Positions 7,763-23,861 of a DNA stretch of 64,000 nucleotides are shown here, piece after piece. Position numbers and translations under genes: made by a program. The notes beneath the pieces were generated by a model that had not been told where the DNA came from, ran no database searches, and saw only the letters and a list, made by a program, of their open reading frames with translations. This DNA comes from Rossellomorea pakistanensis (GTDB taxonomy: Bacteria > Bacillota > Bacilli > Bacillales > Bacillaceae_B), in contig NZ_JAFBDZ010000002.1 of NCBI RefSeq assembly GCF_016908495.1, positions 186,001-250,000 on the forward strand, written 5' to 3'. Position 1 is the stretch's first letter; the number at the start of each line of letters is the position of its first letter.

Positions 7763-9058
7763 TTGGGAATGGCAGACAAAAAGAAGTATACATTTGGTTT
7801 GAGAAAGAAACTAGCACTTTTTACAACATTACTAGCTATTATTACGTATTCTACGAGTATTGTCTTTATTAATTATATTCACTCGGCATTTTTCTCAAAT
7901 GTCAACGAAGGGATTTTTACGATTGTTGTACTAGTTTTAGGAATCTTTTGGTCAGGGGTTCTTGCTTTTATTGCGGCAGGTTTTATTATTAAACCTCTTC
8001 AAAAATTGGAGAAAGCTGCAATCCAAGCTTCTCATGGTGATATTCATCAGGATGTAGATCTGTCAACTTCAGATGATGAAATTCGTTCATTAGGAATCGC
8101 CTTCAATTCTATGCTTCAAAATTTAAGAGAGATGGTTCATAGTGTGGATGACAATTTCCGTAGCACGAATGATCATGTGATTGAAATATCCCAAGCATCC
8201 TCTAGAGCATCTCAACAAGCGGAAGGAATTGCTTTAACCATCAGTGAAATATCCGCTGGTGCAGAGAGCTCGGCCGTTTCTATTCAGTCGACAGCGGAAT
8301 CAGTGGAAGATGTCATTCGAATTGCTCAAGAAGTACAAAATCGTTCAAAATCTTCAGAAGCAGTATCGACAGAAATGCTCAATGAGCTTCAAGATAGTAA
8401 GGAAGTTGTTCATTCCCTTGTAAATGGGATCGTAAAATTAGCTAAAGGCAATCAAGACTCTCTACAAGCAGTTCGTCGATTAGAAGAAAACGCTAAGAAG
8501 GTAGAACAGATTATTCAGCTAGTAGGTGATATTGCAGCACAAACCAATCTTCTTGCTTTAAATGCATCCATTGAGGCAGCACGGGCAGGGGAACACGGTA
8601 AGGGGTTTGCCGTCGTAGCAGAAGAAGTCCGAAAGCTTGCAGATGAAAGTGGGAAGGCTGTTCAAGGAATATCTGATTTGATTAAAAATATTCAAACCGA
8701 GGTTGGAAGTGTTGTCGGTCATATCACCACTCAAGTGGATAGCGCTAATAATGAGGCTGAAAAAGGAGAAAAAACCAACACAGTCATTGAAGATATGACG
8801 AAAACGATACATAAAGTGGCCTCTGCTGTTAAAGAAATCTCAACCCTTGTCGATCAACAAATGGAGAGTATCCAATTGACTTCTCAGCAATCACAGGAAG
8901 TGGCTGCGATAGCAGAACAAACCTCTGCAGGAGCGGAAGAAGTGACAGAAGCAACAAAAGAACAAGCGGTTGTAATGGAAAATGTAGAGAGGCTTGCACT
9001 CAACCTTCAAGCACAAGCAGAAAAACTCAAAAATACCATTACTAGATTCCAACTATAA
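7763..9058 (+). CDS. Methyl-accepting chemotaxis protein
   Basis: A 431-residue chemoreceptor: short cytoplasmic N terminus, two close transmembrane segments (about 17-37 and 47-73) with almost no extracellular loop, a HAMP domain (about 72-125) and a long coiled-coil signalling domain with the conserved hairpin tip ([20 protein letters not shown], residues about 260-280). With only a tiny external loop it cannot bind a ligand in the usual periplasmic way and may sense energy state, membrane state or a partner. TTG 7763 has GGGGAG six bases upstream; ATG 7769 is an alternative. It sits between ywlE and rpiB, where B. subtilis has no such gene. Confidence 0.9.
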   Translation: MGMADKKKYTFGLRKKLALFTTLLAIITYSTSIVFINYIHSAFFSNVNEGIFTIVVLVLGIFWSGVLAFIAAGFIIKPLQKLEKAAIQASHGDIHQDVDLSTSDDEIRSLGIAFNSMLQNLREMVHSVDDNFRSTNDHVIEISQASSRASQQAEGIALTISEISAGAESSAVSIQSTAESVEDVIRIAQEVQNRSKSSEAVSTEMLNELQDSKEVVHSLVNGIVKLAKGNQDSLQAVRRLEENAKKVEQIIQLVGDIAAQTNLLALNASIEAARAGEHGKGFAVVAEEVRKLADESGKAVQGISDLIKNIQTEVGSVVGHITTQVDSANNEAEKGEKTNTVIEDMTKTIHKVASAVKEISTLVDQQMESIQLTSQQSQEVAAIAEQTSAGAEEVTEATKEQAVVMENVERLALNLQAQAEKLKNTITRFQL

Positions 9059-9105
9059 AATGGAATGGCAAGTCTGAGATTGGATGGTTGATATGTTTTG
9101 GCATA

Positions 9106-9134
9106 TTAGTCTGATGGTATCAGGCTTTTTTTTA
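9106..9134 (+). terminator. Terminator after the chemoreceptor gene
   Basis: AGTCTGAT-GGT-ATCAGGCT followed by eight T residues. Confidence 0.85.
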
Positions 9135-9198
9135 TTGGTTAGACTCATCGGGTAAAAACGATATTGGTCGGAGCTTAAGAGGAATGGGGCAAGACAGG

Positions 9199-9335
9199 GT
9201 TTATGCTCGCCTACACGAAATTTATGAGCCTGGATCTGGATATAATGAGTCAAAAAAGAGATTTATGAGCCTAGTAAAGCTTTACGAGCATGGACCTGAA
9301 CTATATAAGCTGAATCTTAAAATTTATAAGCTAAA
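9199..9335. repeat. Phased 21-nt degenerate repeat tract, core TTTATGAGC
   Basis: Cores TTTATGCTC, TTTATGAGC, ATAATGAGT, TTTATGAGC, TTTACGAGC, TATATAAGC and TTTATAAGC start near 9200, 9221, 9242, 9262, 9281, 9302 and 9323, so successive spacings are 19-21 nt. The sequence between cores varies. It fills most of the 390-base gap before rpiB. Confidence 0.7.
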
Positions 9336-9448
9336 AGTTTCCCGCACCAGTATAAAAGTAATTGCCACCACAATCTCAAAATCTTTATAATTTCATGTAG
9401 GTATGTCAAAATTAAGATAAGAGTATTGAATTCGAGGAGGAATAAAAC

Positions 9449-9892
9449 ATGAAAGTAGCGATTGCATCCGATCATGGCGGGGTAAACATTAGAGAAGAAA
9501 TTAAAGGTTTATTAGAAGAAATGGGAATTCAATATGAAGATTTTGGCTGTGAATGTGGAAGCTCAGTAGATTATCCTGATTATGCATTGCCTGTTTCTCA
9601 AAAGGTAGCGAATGGTGAATTTGATCGAGGTATCTTAATTTGCGGAACAGGAATTGGCATGAGTATTTCGGCCAACAAAGTAAAAGGGATTCGTTGTGCG
9701 CTTGTTCATGACGTATTCAGTGCCAAAGCGACGCGTGAACATAATGATAGTAATATGCTAGCAATGGGTGAGCGTGTTATTGGTCCCGGACTGGCAAGGG
9801 AAATTGCCAAAACATGGCTGCAAACAGAATTTGAAGGGGGCAGACATGCGAATCGTGTAGGCAAGATTACAGAATACGAAGAAAAAAATTAA
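9449..9892 (+). CDS. rpiB: Ribose-5-phosphate isomerase B
   Basis: RpiB interconverts ribose 5-phosphate and ribulose 5-phosphate in the pentose phosphate pathway. The 147-residue protein shows the family N terminus (IASDHGG), the active-site cysteine segment LICGTGIGMSISANK near residues 64-78, and the phosphate-binding HDVFSAKATREHNDSNMLAMG. GAGGAGGAA precedes the ATG. It lies 26 bases before ywlG, in the order of B. subtilis ywlF-ywlG. Confidence 0.95.
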   Translation: MKVAIASDHGGVNIREEIKGLLEEMGIQYEDFGCECGSSVDYPDYALPVSQKVANGEFDRGILICGTGIGMSISANKVKGIRCALVHDVFSAKATREHNDSNMLAMGERVIGPGLAREIAKTWLQTEFEGGRHANRVGKITEYEEKN

Positions 9893-9918
9893 TCGTTTTC
9901 TTAAAGGGGTGAGAGGTC

Positions 9919-10488
9919 ATGAACATCGAAATACTTCAATCACAACTGAAGAAAATAATAGCTGAGTTTGGAGCACAAACTCCTTTTAAGAAAGGAGATG
10001 TACTAGTTGTCGGGTGTTCTACGTCTGAGGTAGTGGGAGAGCGGATTGGGACTTCAGGGACAACAGAAGCCGCTCAGATTATCTTTGATGAGTTACAGCA
10101 ATTCGCTACTGAAAAAAATATTTCATTAGCTTTCCAATGCTGTGAGCATCTAAATCGAGCATTAGTGATTGAAAGAGAGATAGCGGAAAGGAAAGGGTGG
10201 GAAGAGGTTAGTGTGATTCCTGTAAGAAATGCAGGCGGAGCAATGGCTACCTTCGCATACTCCAATTTCGATGACCCGGTGGTTGTGGAGCATATTCAAG
10301 CAGACGCTGGTATTGATATTGGCGATACATTTATTGGAATGCACCTTAAGCACGTAGCTGTACCAGTAAGAGTTTCGATAAAACAGCTAGGTGAAGCCCA
10401 CGTAACTCTAGCAAAAACGCGCCCGAAACTAATAGGCGGAACACGGGCCATTTATGAAAAAACCAACTCAAACCTAAACTGCACCTAA
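9919..10488 (+). CDS. ywlG: YwlG family protein (TIGR01440)
   Basis: A 189-residue cytoplasmic protein of the widespread Firmicute YwlG/TIGR01440 family, of unknown function. Recognisable blocks are [18 protein letters not shown] near residue 32 and [16 protein letters not shown] near residue 74. No catalytic motif can be assigned with confidence. It follows rpiB by 26 bases with AAAGGGGTGAG upstream and precedes glyA, the same arrangement as in B. subtilis. Confidence 0.85.
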   Translation: MNIEILQSQLKKIIAEFGAQTPFKKGDVLVVGCSTSEVVGERIGTSGTTEAAQIIFDELQQFATEKNISLAFQCCEHLNRALVIEREIAERKGWEEVSVIPVRNAGGAMATFAYSNFDDPVVVEHIQADAGIDIGDTFIGMHLKHVAVPVRVSIKQLGEAHVTLAKTRPKLIGGTRAIYEKTNSNLNCT

Positions 10489-10495
10489 GTAGAGT

Positions 10496-10520
10496 TCGGG
10501 TCGTGCCAGGCACCACCCGA
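10496..10520. repeat. GTCGTGCC/GGCACGAC-type palindrome (imperfect copy)
   Basis: TCGGGTCGTGCCAGGCACCACCCGA followed by ATATTTGTCGA. It matches the perfect copy at 59124-59160, including the ATTTGTCGA to its right. Confidence 0.65.
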
Positions 10521-10691
10521 TATTTGTCGATTAGGGGAGTGGTAGGAGATTTCGAATATTAGAATTAGTTTTTATAAAAAATGTACGGATTTTGGGTTTC
10601 TAAATAGGGAAAACATGATAGAATAGAATTGAATTTTGAATTTTTACTAGGAACGGTCTTCATTGTTACCGTATCATGAAGGGGGATAAGT

Positions 10692-11927
10692 ATGAGTAAA
10701 ATTGCACAGCAAGATCAGAAAGTTTTTGAAGCTATCCAAGATGAGTTAAAACGTCAGCAAACGAAAATTGAGTTAATCGCGTCAGAGAACTTTGTAAGTG
10801 AAGCGGTAATGGAAGCTCAAGGTTCCGTTTTAACGAATAAATATGCAGAGGGTTATCCAGGTCGTCGTTATTATGGCGGATGTGAACATGTTGATGTTGT
10901 TGAAAACCTGGCTCGTGACCGTGCGAAGGAAATATTCGGTGCAGAGCATGCAAACGTTCAACCTCACTCTGGAGCTCAAGCGAATATGGGTGTTTATTTT
11001 ACTGTACTAGAGCAAGGGGACACAGTATTAGGAATGAACTTATCACATGGCGGTCACTTAACTCACGGTAGTCCTGTCAACTTTAGTGGAGTTCAATACA
11101 ACTTTGTTGAGTATGGTGTAGATAGTGAGACACATCGTATTAATTACGAAGATGTACGTCAAAAAGCTTTAGAACATAAACCAAAATTGATTGTAGCTGG
11201 AGCGAGTGCTTATCCAAGAGAGATTGATTTTGCGAAATTCCGTGAAATCGCTGATGAAATCAATGCTTATTTAATGGTAGACATGGCTCATATTGCTGGA
11301 CTAGTAGCGGCAGGTTTACATCCAAACCCAGTTCCTTACGCTGATTTTGTCACAACGACAACACACAAAACTCTGCGTGGACCTCGTGGCGGAATGATTC
11401 TCTGTAAAGAAGAATTTGCAAAGAAAATTGATAAATCAATGTTCCCAGGTTTACAAGGTGGACCACTAATGCATGTAATTGCAGCAAAAGCGGTTGCATT
11501 CGGAGAAGCCCTTCAAGATTCCTTTAAAGATTATGCTGGTAAGATTATCGAAAATGCAAAACGTTTAGGAGAGTCTCTTGAAAAAGAAGGAGTTACACTT
11601 GTTTCAGGCGGAACAGATAATCACCTTCTATTAATTGACCTTCGTTCACTAGAATTAACAGGTAAAATTGCCGAAAAGGTACTAGATGATATCGGTATTA
11701 CTGTAAATAAAAATACAATCCCATTCGATCCAGAAAGTCCATTCGTAACAAGCGGTGTACGTATTGGTACGGCAGCAGTAACGAGCCGTGGATTTGGACT
11801 AGAAGAAATGGACGAAATTGCTTCGATTATGGCGTATACATTAAAAAATCATGAAGACGAAGGAAAGTTAGAAGAAGCACGCAACCGTGTTGAAGCGCTA
11901 ACTTCTAAGTTTCCGTTATATCAATAA
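10692..11927 (+). CDS. glyA: Serine hydroxymethyltransferase
   Basis: GlyA is a cytosolic PLP enzyme that converts serine and tetrahydrofolate to glycine and 5,10-methylene-THF. It has 411 residues, the standard length. The PLP lysine lies in [14 protein letters not shown] near residue 227. Other family blocks are [13 protein letters not shown] (residues about 53-65) and [13 protein letters not shown] (about 197-209). The ATG has AAGGGGGAT upstream, and a terminator follows immediately. It appears to be transcribed on its own. Confidence 0.98.
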   Translation: MSKIAQQDQKVFEAIQDELKRQQTKIELIASENFVSEAVMEAQGSVLTNKYAEGYPGRRYYGGCEHVDVVENLARDRAKEIFGAEHANVQPHSGAQANMGVYFTVLEQGDTVLGMNLSHGGHLTHGSPVNFSGVQYNFVEYGVDSETHRINYEDVRQKALEHKPKLIVAGASAYPREIDFAKFREIADEINAYLMVDMAHIAGLVAAGLHPNPVPYADFVTTTTHKTLRGPRGGMILCKEEFAKKIDKSMFPGLQGGPLMHVIAAKAVAFGEALQDSFKDYAGKIIENAKRLGESLEKEGVTLVSGGTDNHLLLIDLRSLELTGKIAEKVLDDIGITVNKNTIPFDPESPFVTSGVRIGTAAVTSRGFGLEEMDEIASIMAYTLKNHEDEGKLEEARNRVEALTSKFPLYQ

Positions 11928-11934
11928 TTCTATT

Positions 11935-11969
11935 AAAAAGAACTGCCTTGAATGGGTAGTTCTTTTTTA
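11935..11969 (+). terminator. glyA terminator
   Basis: AAAAGAACTGCC-TTGAAT-GGGTAGTTCTTTTTT. Confidence 0.85.
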
Positions 11970-12103
11970 TGAAAAATTTACGTTTTCATAACAATCATCT
12001 GTGAAGATTGCCCTAAGAAATTCTTTTATGTACAATAGGACAGAATGAAAGTAAGGAACTAATAAATGTTACATAAGTATAGAAAAATAAAGGAGAGAAT
12101 GCT

Positions 12104-12733
12104 GTGGGTAAGGTATATGTGTTTGATCATCCATTAATTCAACATAAGTTAACGTTTATCCGTGATAAAAACACGGGAACGAAGGAATTTAGAGAACTGG
12201 TAGACGAAGTAGCTTCCTTAATGGCGTTTGAAATTACTCGTGACATGCCATTAGAAGATATTGAAGTAGAAACACCAGTAAGTAAAGCAAACGCAAAAAC
12301 ACTAGCAGGGAAAAAACTCGGAATCGTTCCAATTCTAAGAGCAGGATTAGGAATGGTGGATGGAATTTTAAAATTAATTCCCGCTGCAAAAGTTGGACAC
12401 ATTGGTTTATATCGTGATCCAGAAACATTAAAGCCTATTGAGTACTACGTAAAGCTTCCAAGTGATGTTGAAGAGCGTGATTTCATTCTTGTTGATCCGA
12501 TGCTTGCCACTGGCGGATCAGCTGTGGAAGCGATCCATTCATTGAAAAAGCGTGGAGCGAAAAGCATTAAATTCATGTGTTTAGTTGCTTGCCCTGAAGG
12601 TGTTGATGCTATTAAAGAAGAGCATCCTGATGTCGATATCTTCATTGCCGCTCTAGATGAGAAATTAAACGAAAAAGGATACATTGTACCAGGCTTAGGC
12701 GATGCTGGTGATCGTTTGTATGGGACGAAATAA
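12104..12733 (+). CDS. upp: Uracil phosphoribosyltransferase
   Basis: Upp salvages uracil to UMP using PRPP. The 209-residue length is standard. The PRPP-binding motif [15 protein letters not shown] lies near residues 128-142, with the uracil-binding [12 protein letters not shown] at the C terminus. It starts at GTG with AAGGAGAG upstream. It is followed after 21 bases by the UDP-GlcNAc epimerase gene, so the two are probably co-transcribed up to the palindrome at 13910. Confidence 0.97.
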   Translation: MGKVYVFDHPLIQHKLTFIRDKNTGTKEFRELVDEVASLMAFEITRDMPLEDIEVETPVSKANAKTLAGKKLGIVPILRAGLGMVDGILKLIPAAKVGHIGLYRDPETLKPIEYYVKLPSDVEERDFILVDPMLATGGSAVEAIHSLKKRGAKSIKFMCLVACPEGVDAIKEEHPDVDIFIAALDEKLNEKGYIVPGLGDAGDRLYGTK

Positions 12734-12754
12734 AGAAGAGCAGGTGACAAAATA

Positions 12755-13906
12755 ATGGATTCGAAAATTAAAGTGATGACGATTTTTGGGACGAGACCGG
12801 AAGCGATTAAAATGGCTCCACTTGTTTTGGAATTGGAAAAATATCCTGATGCTTTTGAAACGATTGTTACAGTAACAGCTCAGCATCGTCAAATGCTTGA
12901 CCAAGTTCTGGAAATTTTTGATATCGAACCCGACCATGATTTAAACATTATGAAAGATCGTCAAACATTAGTAGATGTGACAACACGTGGTCTTGAAGGA
13001 CTAGACAAGGTAATGAAAGAAGTGAAGCCTGATATCGTGTTAGTTCACGGTGATACGACGACAACTTTTATTGCGAGCTTAGCTGCTTTTTATAATCAAA
13101 TCGCCGTTGGTCATGTTGAAGCGGGTCTACGTACGTGGAATAAATATTCTCCATTCCCAGAGGAGATGAACCGACAACTGACGGGGATTATGGCTGATCT
13201 TCATTTTTCACCTACAGATAAATCTGCCACAAATCTATTAAATGAAAACAAAAAAGAAGATAGTATATTCATTACAGGAAACACGGCTATTGATGCACTA
13301 GCGACAACGGTCAAAAATGAGTATCATCATGAAGTTCTTGAAAAGGTTGGAGATGACCGCCTAGTACTTTTAACGGCACATCGTCGAGAAAACCTTGGTC
13401 AACCAATGAGAAATATGTTTAGTGCGATAAAGCGATTGGTAGAAGAACATGACGATATTCAGGTTGTTTACCCTGTACATTTAAATCCTGCTGTTCGTGA
13501 AGTAGCGAATGAAGTACTAGGAAACGACCCACGCATTCATTTAATTGAACCGTTGGATGTTATAGACTTCCACAATTTCGCATCAAGAGCACACATTATT
13601 CTGACTGATTCTGGTGGAGTACAGGAAGAGGCTCCATCATTAGGAGTTCCTGTTTTAGTCCTTCGTGATACAACAGAACGTCCTGAGGGAATTGAAGCAG
13701 GTACATTGAAATTGGCAGGAATTGAAGAAGAGAATATTTATTCTTTAGCCAAAGAATTGTTAACAGATAAAGAAGCCTATGACAAAATGGCGAAAGCAAC
13801 GAACCCATATGGAGATGGAAAAGCTTCTTACCGTATTACCCAAGCTATCCGCTATTATTTCAAGCAACTTGAGAAGCGCCCAGAATCCTTTAACCCTCTA
13901 CCGTAA
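12755..13906 (+). CDS. mnaA: UDP-N-acetylglucosamine 2-epimerase (non-hydrolysing)
   Basis: Interconverts UDP-GlcNAc and UDP-ManNAc, supplying ManNAc for teichoic-acid linkage units and other wall glycans. It has 383 residues of GT-B fold with the family blocks GTRPEAIKMAPLV (9-21), VHGDTTT, GHVEAGLRT, LTAHRRENLG and DSGGVQEEAP, and the catalytic acidic and His residues within them. It is co-directional with upp. The position after upp and before the atp operon matches B. subtilis mnaA (yvyH). Confidence 0.95.
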   Translation: MDSKIKVMTIFGTRPEAIKMAPLVLELEKYPDAFETIVTVTAQHRQMLDQVLEIFDIEPDHDLNIMKDRQTLVDVTTRGLEGLDKVMKEVKPDIVLVHGDTTTTFIASLAAFYNQIAVGHVEAGLRTWNKYSPFPEEMNRQLTGIMADLHFSPTDKSATNLLNENKKEDSIFITGNTAIDALATTVKNEYHHEVLEKVGDDRLVLLTAHRRENLGQPMRNMFSAIKRLVEEHDDIQVVYPVHLNPAVREVANEVLGNDPRIHLIEPLDVIDFHNFASRAHIILTDSGGVQEEAPSLGVPVLVLRDTTERPEGIEAGTLKLAGIEEENIYSLAKELLTDKEAYDKMAKATNPYGDGKASYRITQAIRYYFKQLEKRPESFNPLP

Positions 13907-13909
13907 TCG

Positions 13910-13951
13910 AGAACCGTCCCTCACTGCTTTAAAGCAGTGAGGGACGGTTCT
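13910..13951. repeat. Perfect 42-bp palindrome GAACCGTCCC...GGGACGGTTC
   Basis: Twenty-one-base arms with no unpaired centre: AGAACCGTCCCTCACTGC, then TTTAAA, then the exact complement of the left arm. It is followed by TTG and only a short T-rich tail, so it may stop transcription after mnaA, but the sequence belongs to the GGGACGGTTC element family. Confidence 0.85.
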
Positions 13952-14009
13952 TTGTATAGACAGGTTCTTTAAGGCAGACGCTAAGGAAAAAGGTTTAGGA
14001 GCGTCTTTT

Positions 14010-16217
14010 ATGAAGAAGTGGATCATTTTATTGTTAATGAGTTTATGTTTACCTCGAACTGTTTCAGCTCAAGAATTTGAACTGCCGCCGTTAAAACAGG
14101 ATGAAAAGGAGGAAATGGTGGCGATTATCGAAACGAAAGATGAAATCGATGTTGCCTCTTTAAAAGAAAGCTTAAAAAAATACGATACTCTTCACTTAAG
14201 ATTTACGTTCTCTGAAGTCATAAACGGTTTTTCCATTAAGGGGAGTCGGAACGATCTTCGAAACTTCATAGATAAGAATAAATCTTCCTCCATTATGATG
14301 GTTTCAGAAGCTCGTGAATATAAGATTTCGGGAGTTGGGAGTATTCCTTTTGTTGGGGCAATCCGAGCAAGGGGTTACTTTGACGAACAAGGAAAGCGAT
14401 TAACAGGAAAAGGGGTAAAGGTAGGAATCATTGATACGGGAATGGATTATCACCATCGTGATCTTTCCATTAATTACAAGGGAGGAAAAGACTTTGTCGA
14501 TCAAGACGATGAGCCAATGGAAACGGGAACTAGAAATAACTACAGCACCATTCACGGGACTCATGTAGCAGGTGTGATCGGTGCAAATGGTTCACTTCAA
14601 GGAATGGCACCTGGAGCTGATCTCTACATCTATCGCGCTTTGGGTCCAGGGGGGAGAGGGACAACTGATCAAGTGGTAGCTGCCATTGAACAAGCAGTAA
14701 AGGACAAAGTCGATATTGTGAATTTGTCTTTAGGGAGTGATGTTAACGGTCCTGATTTACCTTTGAGCAGGGCTTTAGACTTTATCGCCAGAAAAGGAAT
14801 TATACCGGTAACAGCAAGTGGGAATTCAGGTCCGAAGACTTGGACGATCGGAACGCCAGGTACCTCCAAAAAAAGTATTTCTGTCGGAGCATCGACTCCA
14901 CCAATGGATATTCCTTATTTAGTTGTGGGGCGTGAAAAGCCAACTAAATTGTATCCTATAAAAGGGATTCATCTTCATGGAATGAATCATAGCTTGTTAA
15001 TAGAAGATGGTGGAATCGGAAAAAAAGCGGAATTATCAAAAGTTAAAGGGAAAATAGCGCTAATTAAAAGAGGGTTCCTCACTTTCGAAGAAAAAATTAA
15101 GAATGCAATCGAAGCAGGAGCAAAAGGAGTCCTCATTTATAACAACACAAATGGACCATTTATGGGAGTGGTCGAAGAAACCTTCCATATCCCTGCTTAT
15201 ACGATAACCCAAAAAGCTGGAAACGACCTCCTTGTACAAATCGAAAATCAACCGACAAAAGTAGAAATTCAATTTAAGGAAGAGAAAGACCGTTTAGCGC
15301 CATTTAGCTCTAAAGGTCCTGTTACTGTGAATTGGTTAATTAAACCAGACGTAACGGCCCCAGGTATGGGAATTAACAGTACGATACCGGGTGGTTATTC
15401 AGCGCTTCAAGGAACAAGTATGGCTGCTCCACATGTAGCAGGTGCTGCGGCAATTCTAAAACAAGCAAATCCAAATTGGGGACCTGAACAAATCAAGGCG
15501 GCGCTAATGCTTTCAGCAAAGCCGTTATATAATTCAGACGGAGAACCCTATAAGGTATATGAACAAGGAGCGGGAAGAATTCGGCTAGAAGAAGCTTTGA
15601 GGCTAGAAACGCTCGTAACTCCGGCGTCGATATCATTAGGACAGGTAAAAGGGTCTTCAAATGATTTTTTAGAGAAAAAATTAAAGGTCCAAAATAATGG
15701 AAATCATCCTAAAAAGTATTCTTTAAAAGAAGACAGTGTAAAGAAAAAAGGGATACGGTGGGAGCTTCCTTTATCTTTCACACTCCAACCGGGTGAATCA
15801 AAGGAAATAGTCGTTAGGGCAATTTTAAAAACTCAGTTACAAAATGAAACCTTAATGGATGGCCGTCTAATTTTAATGGAAAATACGAAATCATATTCGA
15901 TTCCTTATTTATTTGCTGTTGGCGAACCCGATTATCCACGTGTAATGGGCTTTGCCGCTGTTCCTGGAGACCGTAAACGGACAATGAGATATCAGGTTTA
16001 TCTTCCTGGGGGAGCAGAAGAATTCGGGGTGGCGCTTTATGATAGTGAAACGTTAAAATTTATTGGGTTAGCTGATCAAAAGCGAAATGTCGGGAGAGGG
16101 TATATTGAAAACGAAGTGAACCTTCCATATAAGGAGAAATCGAGAATCTATGCCGTCGCATTCGCTAGGAAAAAAGGGACAGAAGATTACCAAAAGGCAC
16201 TTATTAAAGTAAAATAG
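14010..16217 (+). CDS. Secreted subtilisin-family (S8) serine protease with PA domain
   Basis: A 735-residue Vpr-like extracellular protease. Residues 1-20 form a signal peptide ending V-S-A. Then come an inhibitor-I9-like prodomain (about 25-110) and the S8 catalytic domain with Asp in VGIIDTGMDYHH, His in IHGTHVAGVIG and Ser in LQGTSMAAPHVAG (near residue 470). A PA-domain insertion (about 310-410, including EAGAKGVLIYNN) lies between His and Ser. The C-terminal 200 residues look like beta-sandwich (Fn3-like) domains. AGGAG precedes the ATG. It stands alone between a palindrome and the atp operon leader. It should degrade extracellular protein; the substrate is not known. Confidence 0.9.
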   Translation: MKKWIILLLMSLCLPRTVSAQEFELPPLKQDEKEEMVAIIETKDEIDVASLKESLKKYDTLHLRFTFSEVINGFSIKGSRNDLRNFIDKNKSSSIMMVSEAREYKISGVGSIPFVGAIRARGYFDEQGKRLTGKGVKVGIIDTGMDYHHRDLSINYKGGKDFVDQDDEPMETGTRNNYSTIHGTHVAGVIGANGSLQGMAPGADLYIYRALGPGGRGTTDQVVAAIEQAVKDKVDIVNLSLGSDVNGPDLPLSRALDFIARKGIIPVTASGNSGPKTWTIGTPGTSKKSISVGASTPPMDIPYLVVGREKPTKLYPIKGIHLHGMNHSLLIEDGGIGKKAELSKVKGKIALIKRGFLTFEEKIKNAIEAGAKGVLIYNNTNGPFMGVVEETFHIPAYTITQKAGNDLLVQIENQPTKVEIQFKEEKDRLAPFSSKGPVTVNWLIKPDVTAPGMGINSTIPGGYSALQGTSMAAPHVAGAAAILKQANPNWGPEQIKAALMLSAKPLYNSDGEPYKVYEQGAGRIRLEEALRLETLVTPASISLGQVKGSSNDFLEKKLKVQNNGNHPKKYSLKEDSVKKKGIRWELPLSFTLQPGESKEIVVRAILKTQLQNETLMDGRLILMENTKSYSIPYLFAVGEPDYPRVMGFAAVPGDRKRTMRYQVYLPGGAEEFGVALYDSETLKFIGLADQKRNVGRGYIENEVNLPYKEKSRIYAVAFARKKGTEDYQKALIKVK

Positions 16218-16304
16218 TGGATGGGATTTATTACAAAAAATCAATCATTTCTTTACACTTTTTCTTCATTTATAATAGGGTGGTGTGCAAGGAAATGAAT
16301 CTTT

Positions 16305-16345
16305 GGAACCACATTTTCTTGAAGATGTGGCTCCTTCTATTTTTT
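16305..16345 (+). terminator. Terminator between the protease gene and the atp operon
   Basis: GGAACCACAT-TTTCTTGAAG-ATGTGGCTCC followed by TTCTATTTTTT. A TATAAT at 16271-16276 lies just upstream, so a short transcript of about 60 nt ending here is possible. Confidence 0.7.
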
Positions 16346-16435
16346 AAAATAAACACTCTTTTTTTTAAAGTTTGATGATTTTGTGAACATTTTGGAAACG
16401 CGTGGATAGGTTGTGAACTTTTTCACGGGAATACA

Positions 16436-16464
16436 TTGACATAGATAATACCCTATTGTATGCT
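16436..16464 (+). promoter_or_regulatory. Sigma-A promoter of the atp operon
   Basis: TTGACA (16436-16441), 17 bases, TATGCT (16459-16464). It is the only consensus-quality promoter in the leader and leaves an untranslated leader of about 115 bases. Confidence 0.75.
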
Positions 16465-16511
16465 TACAAAGGGTATAAAATGATAAGGTTTTCACAATGT
16501 ATTTTCAGTGT

Positions 16512-16528
16512 ATGAAAACGCTTTTACA
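16512..16528 (+). promoter_or_regulatory. Possible CcpA cre site in the atp leader
   Basis: ATGAAAACGCTTTTACA resembles the catabolite-responsive element, with about two mismatches to the usual WTGNAANCGNWWNCAW. It lies about 45 bases downstream of the predicted transcription start, where it could act as a roadblock. Confidence 0.3.
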
Positions 16529-16586
16529 TGACTGTTTTCAGCGTTTTAGTATCCATAAAGTCCACATGAAATGCAGGGATGTTTAG

Positions 16587-16808
16587 ATGAGTCAGAAGAA
16601 CAGACGTCCTTATCAGGCGATGGCTTTATACACAGCTATCCTTTCACAATTAGTCGGTGCCCTATTGATCGGGATCTTCGGAGGGAGATGGTTAGATCGT
16701 GAAATAGGGACCGAACCACTATTTTTAATTATCGGACTACTCCTTGGGTTAGCAACAGGAATCTATGCAATGCTTCGTACAGTCCGACAATTCTTTTCAG
16801 GAGATTAA
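16587..16808 (+). CDS. atpZ: AtpZ, small membrane protein of the atp operon
   Basis: A 73-residue protein with two transmembrane helices (about 13-35 and 43-65) and a charged linker (GGRWLDREIGTEP), typical of AtpZ (AtpZ/AtpI family). It precedes atpI by 6 bases. In alkaliphilic Bacillus an atpZ-atpI pair heads the operon and has been linked to Mg2+ uptake and ATP synthase assembly. B. subtilis has no separate atpZ at this place. Confidence 0.8.
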   Translation: MSQKNRRPYQAMALYTAILSQLVGALLIGIFGGRWLDREIGTEPLFLIIGLLLGLATGIYAMLRTVRQFFSGD

Positions 16809-16814
16809 TGCTCT

Positions 16815-17189
16815 ATGCCAGAAATCCAACAGATGTTCAATAGGCACCGCCGCTACATGTTCTTTCTACTCTCTATATATGTTCTAGGTTGGGGATTTAC
16901 CGCCTATCAGTCTATTTTTTTAGGATTAATCCTAGGGACAAGTATCAGTCTTTTTAACCACTGGTTAATGGCAAGGAGAACAGTAAGGTTTGGTGATGCG
17001 GTACTAGAAGGACGGAAAATTCGTTCGCTTGGGACTTTTTCAAGAATGGCAGGGGCAGTACTGATCGTCATTGTTGCAATGGAAATGCCAGAGACGTTTC
17101 ATCTCCTAAGTGCAGTTTTGGGATTAATGACATCTTACATGGTCATTATGATAGATTATTTTTTTCAAAGCGTTAAACATCATAAATAG
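16815..17189 (+). CDS. atpI: ATP synthase protein I
   Basis: A 124-residue protein with four hydrophobic segments, the usual AtpI pattern, believed to help assemble the c-ring. It is poorly conserved in general; here the assignment rests on length, topology and position between atpZ and atpB. AGGAG lies 11 bases before the ATG. It is followed 22 bases later by atpB. Confidence 0.85.
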   Translation: MPEIQQMFNRHRRYMFFLLSIYVLGWGFTAYQSIFLGLILGTSISLFNHWLMARRTVRFGDAVLEGRKIRSLGTFSRMAGAVLIVIVAMEMPETFHLLSAVLGLMTSYMVIMIDYFFQSVKHHK

Positions 17190-17205
17190 CGGGGAAGAGA
17201 GGTGA

Positions 17206-17925
<720 letters not shown>

Positions 17926-17986
17926 TATATACCCTGTTCATTCAATGAACAAAACATATTAAAAATTATAATTTTTATACATTTAA

Positions 17987-18214
<228 letters not shown>

Positions 18215-18360
18215 TTCAAAGCTACATGTTCCAAAATGGCGAAGATAACATTCCATGTGAACCTTCGCCATTCATTTATGTTTTAAATTTGAGTGTATAC
18301 CGTTTTATAAGAAAAATCGTATATAAACAATAGAGACAGATTGACTCTTGAAGGGAGTGA

Positions 18361-19418
<1,058 letters not shown>

Positions 19419-19433
19419 CTTTCATATAAATGA

Positions 19434-20954
<1,521 letters not shown>

Positions 20955-21044
20955 TGAACTTTGGGGAGTTGATTCATTCGGATCACCCCCTATAAATTCG
21001 TCATCAATATTCTTCGGTCAAAAACAATGAAACAAGGGTGGTGA

Positions 21045-21908
<864 letters not shown>

Positions 21909-21955
21909 AGTTTTCGCGGCAATATTTTCTAAATAAAGTTGTCGCTACATGCTAG

Positions 21956-23389
<1,434 letters not shown>

Positions 23390-23393
23390 TTAG

Positions 23394-23816
<423 letters not shown>

Positions 23817-23819
23817 TAG

Positions 23820-23855
23820 AAAAAACCTCCAACTTAGTAGTTTGGAGGTTTTTCT
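23820..23855 (+). terminator. atp operon terminator
   Basis: AAAAACCTCCAA ... TTTGGAGGTTTTTCTT, a 12-bp stem ending the operon. Confidence 0.9.
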
Positions 23856-23861
23856 TAATTT

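Noticed and set aside
9184-9390. 68-codon plus-strand frame before rpiB
   Set aside because: It lies almost wholly within the 21-nt phased repeat tract, has no convincing ribosome site and encodes repetitive segments.
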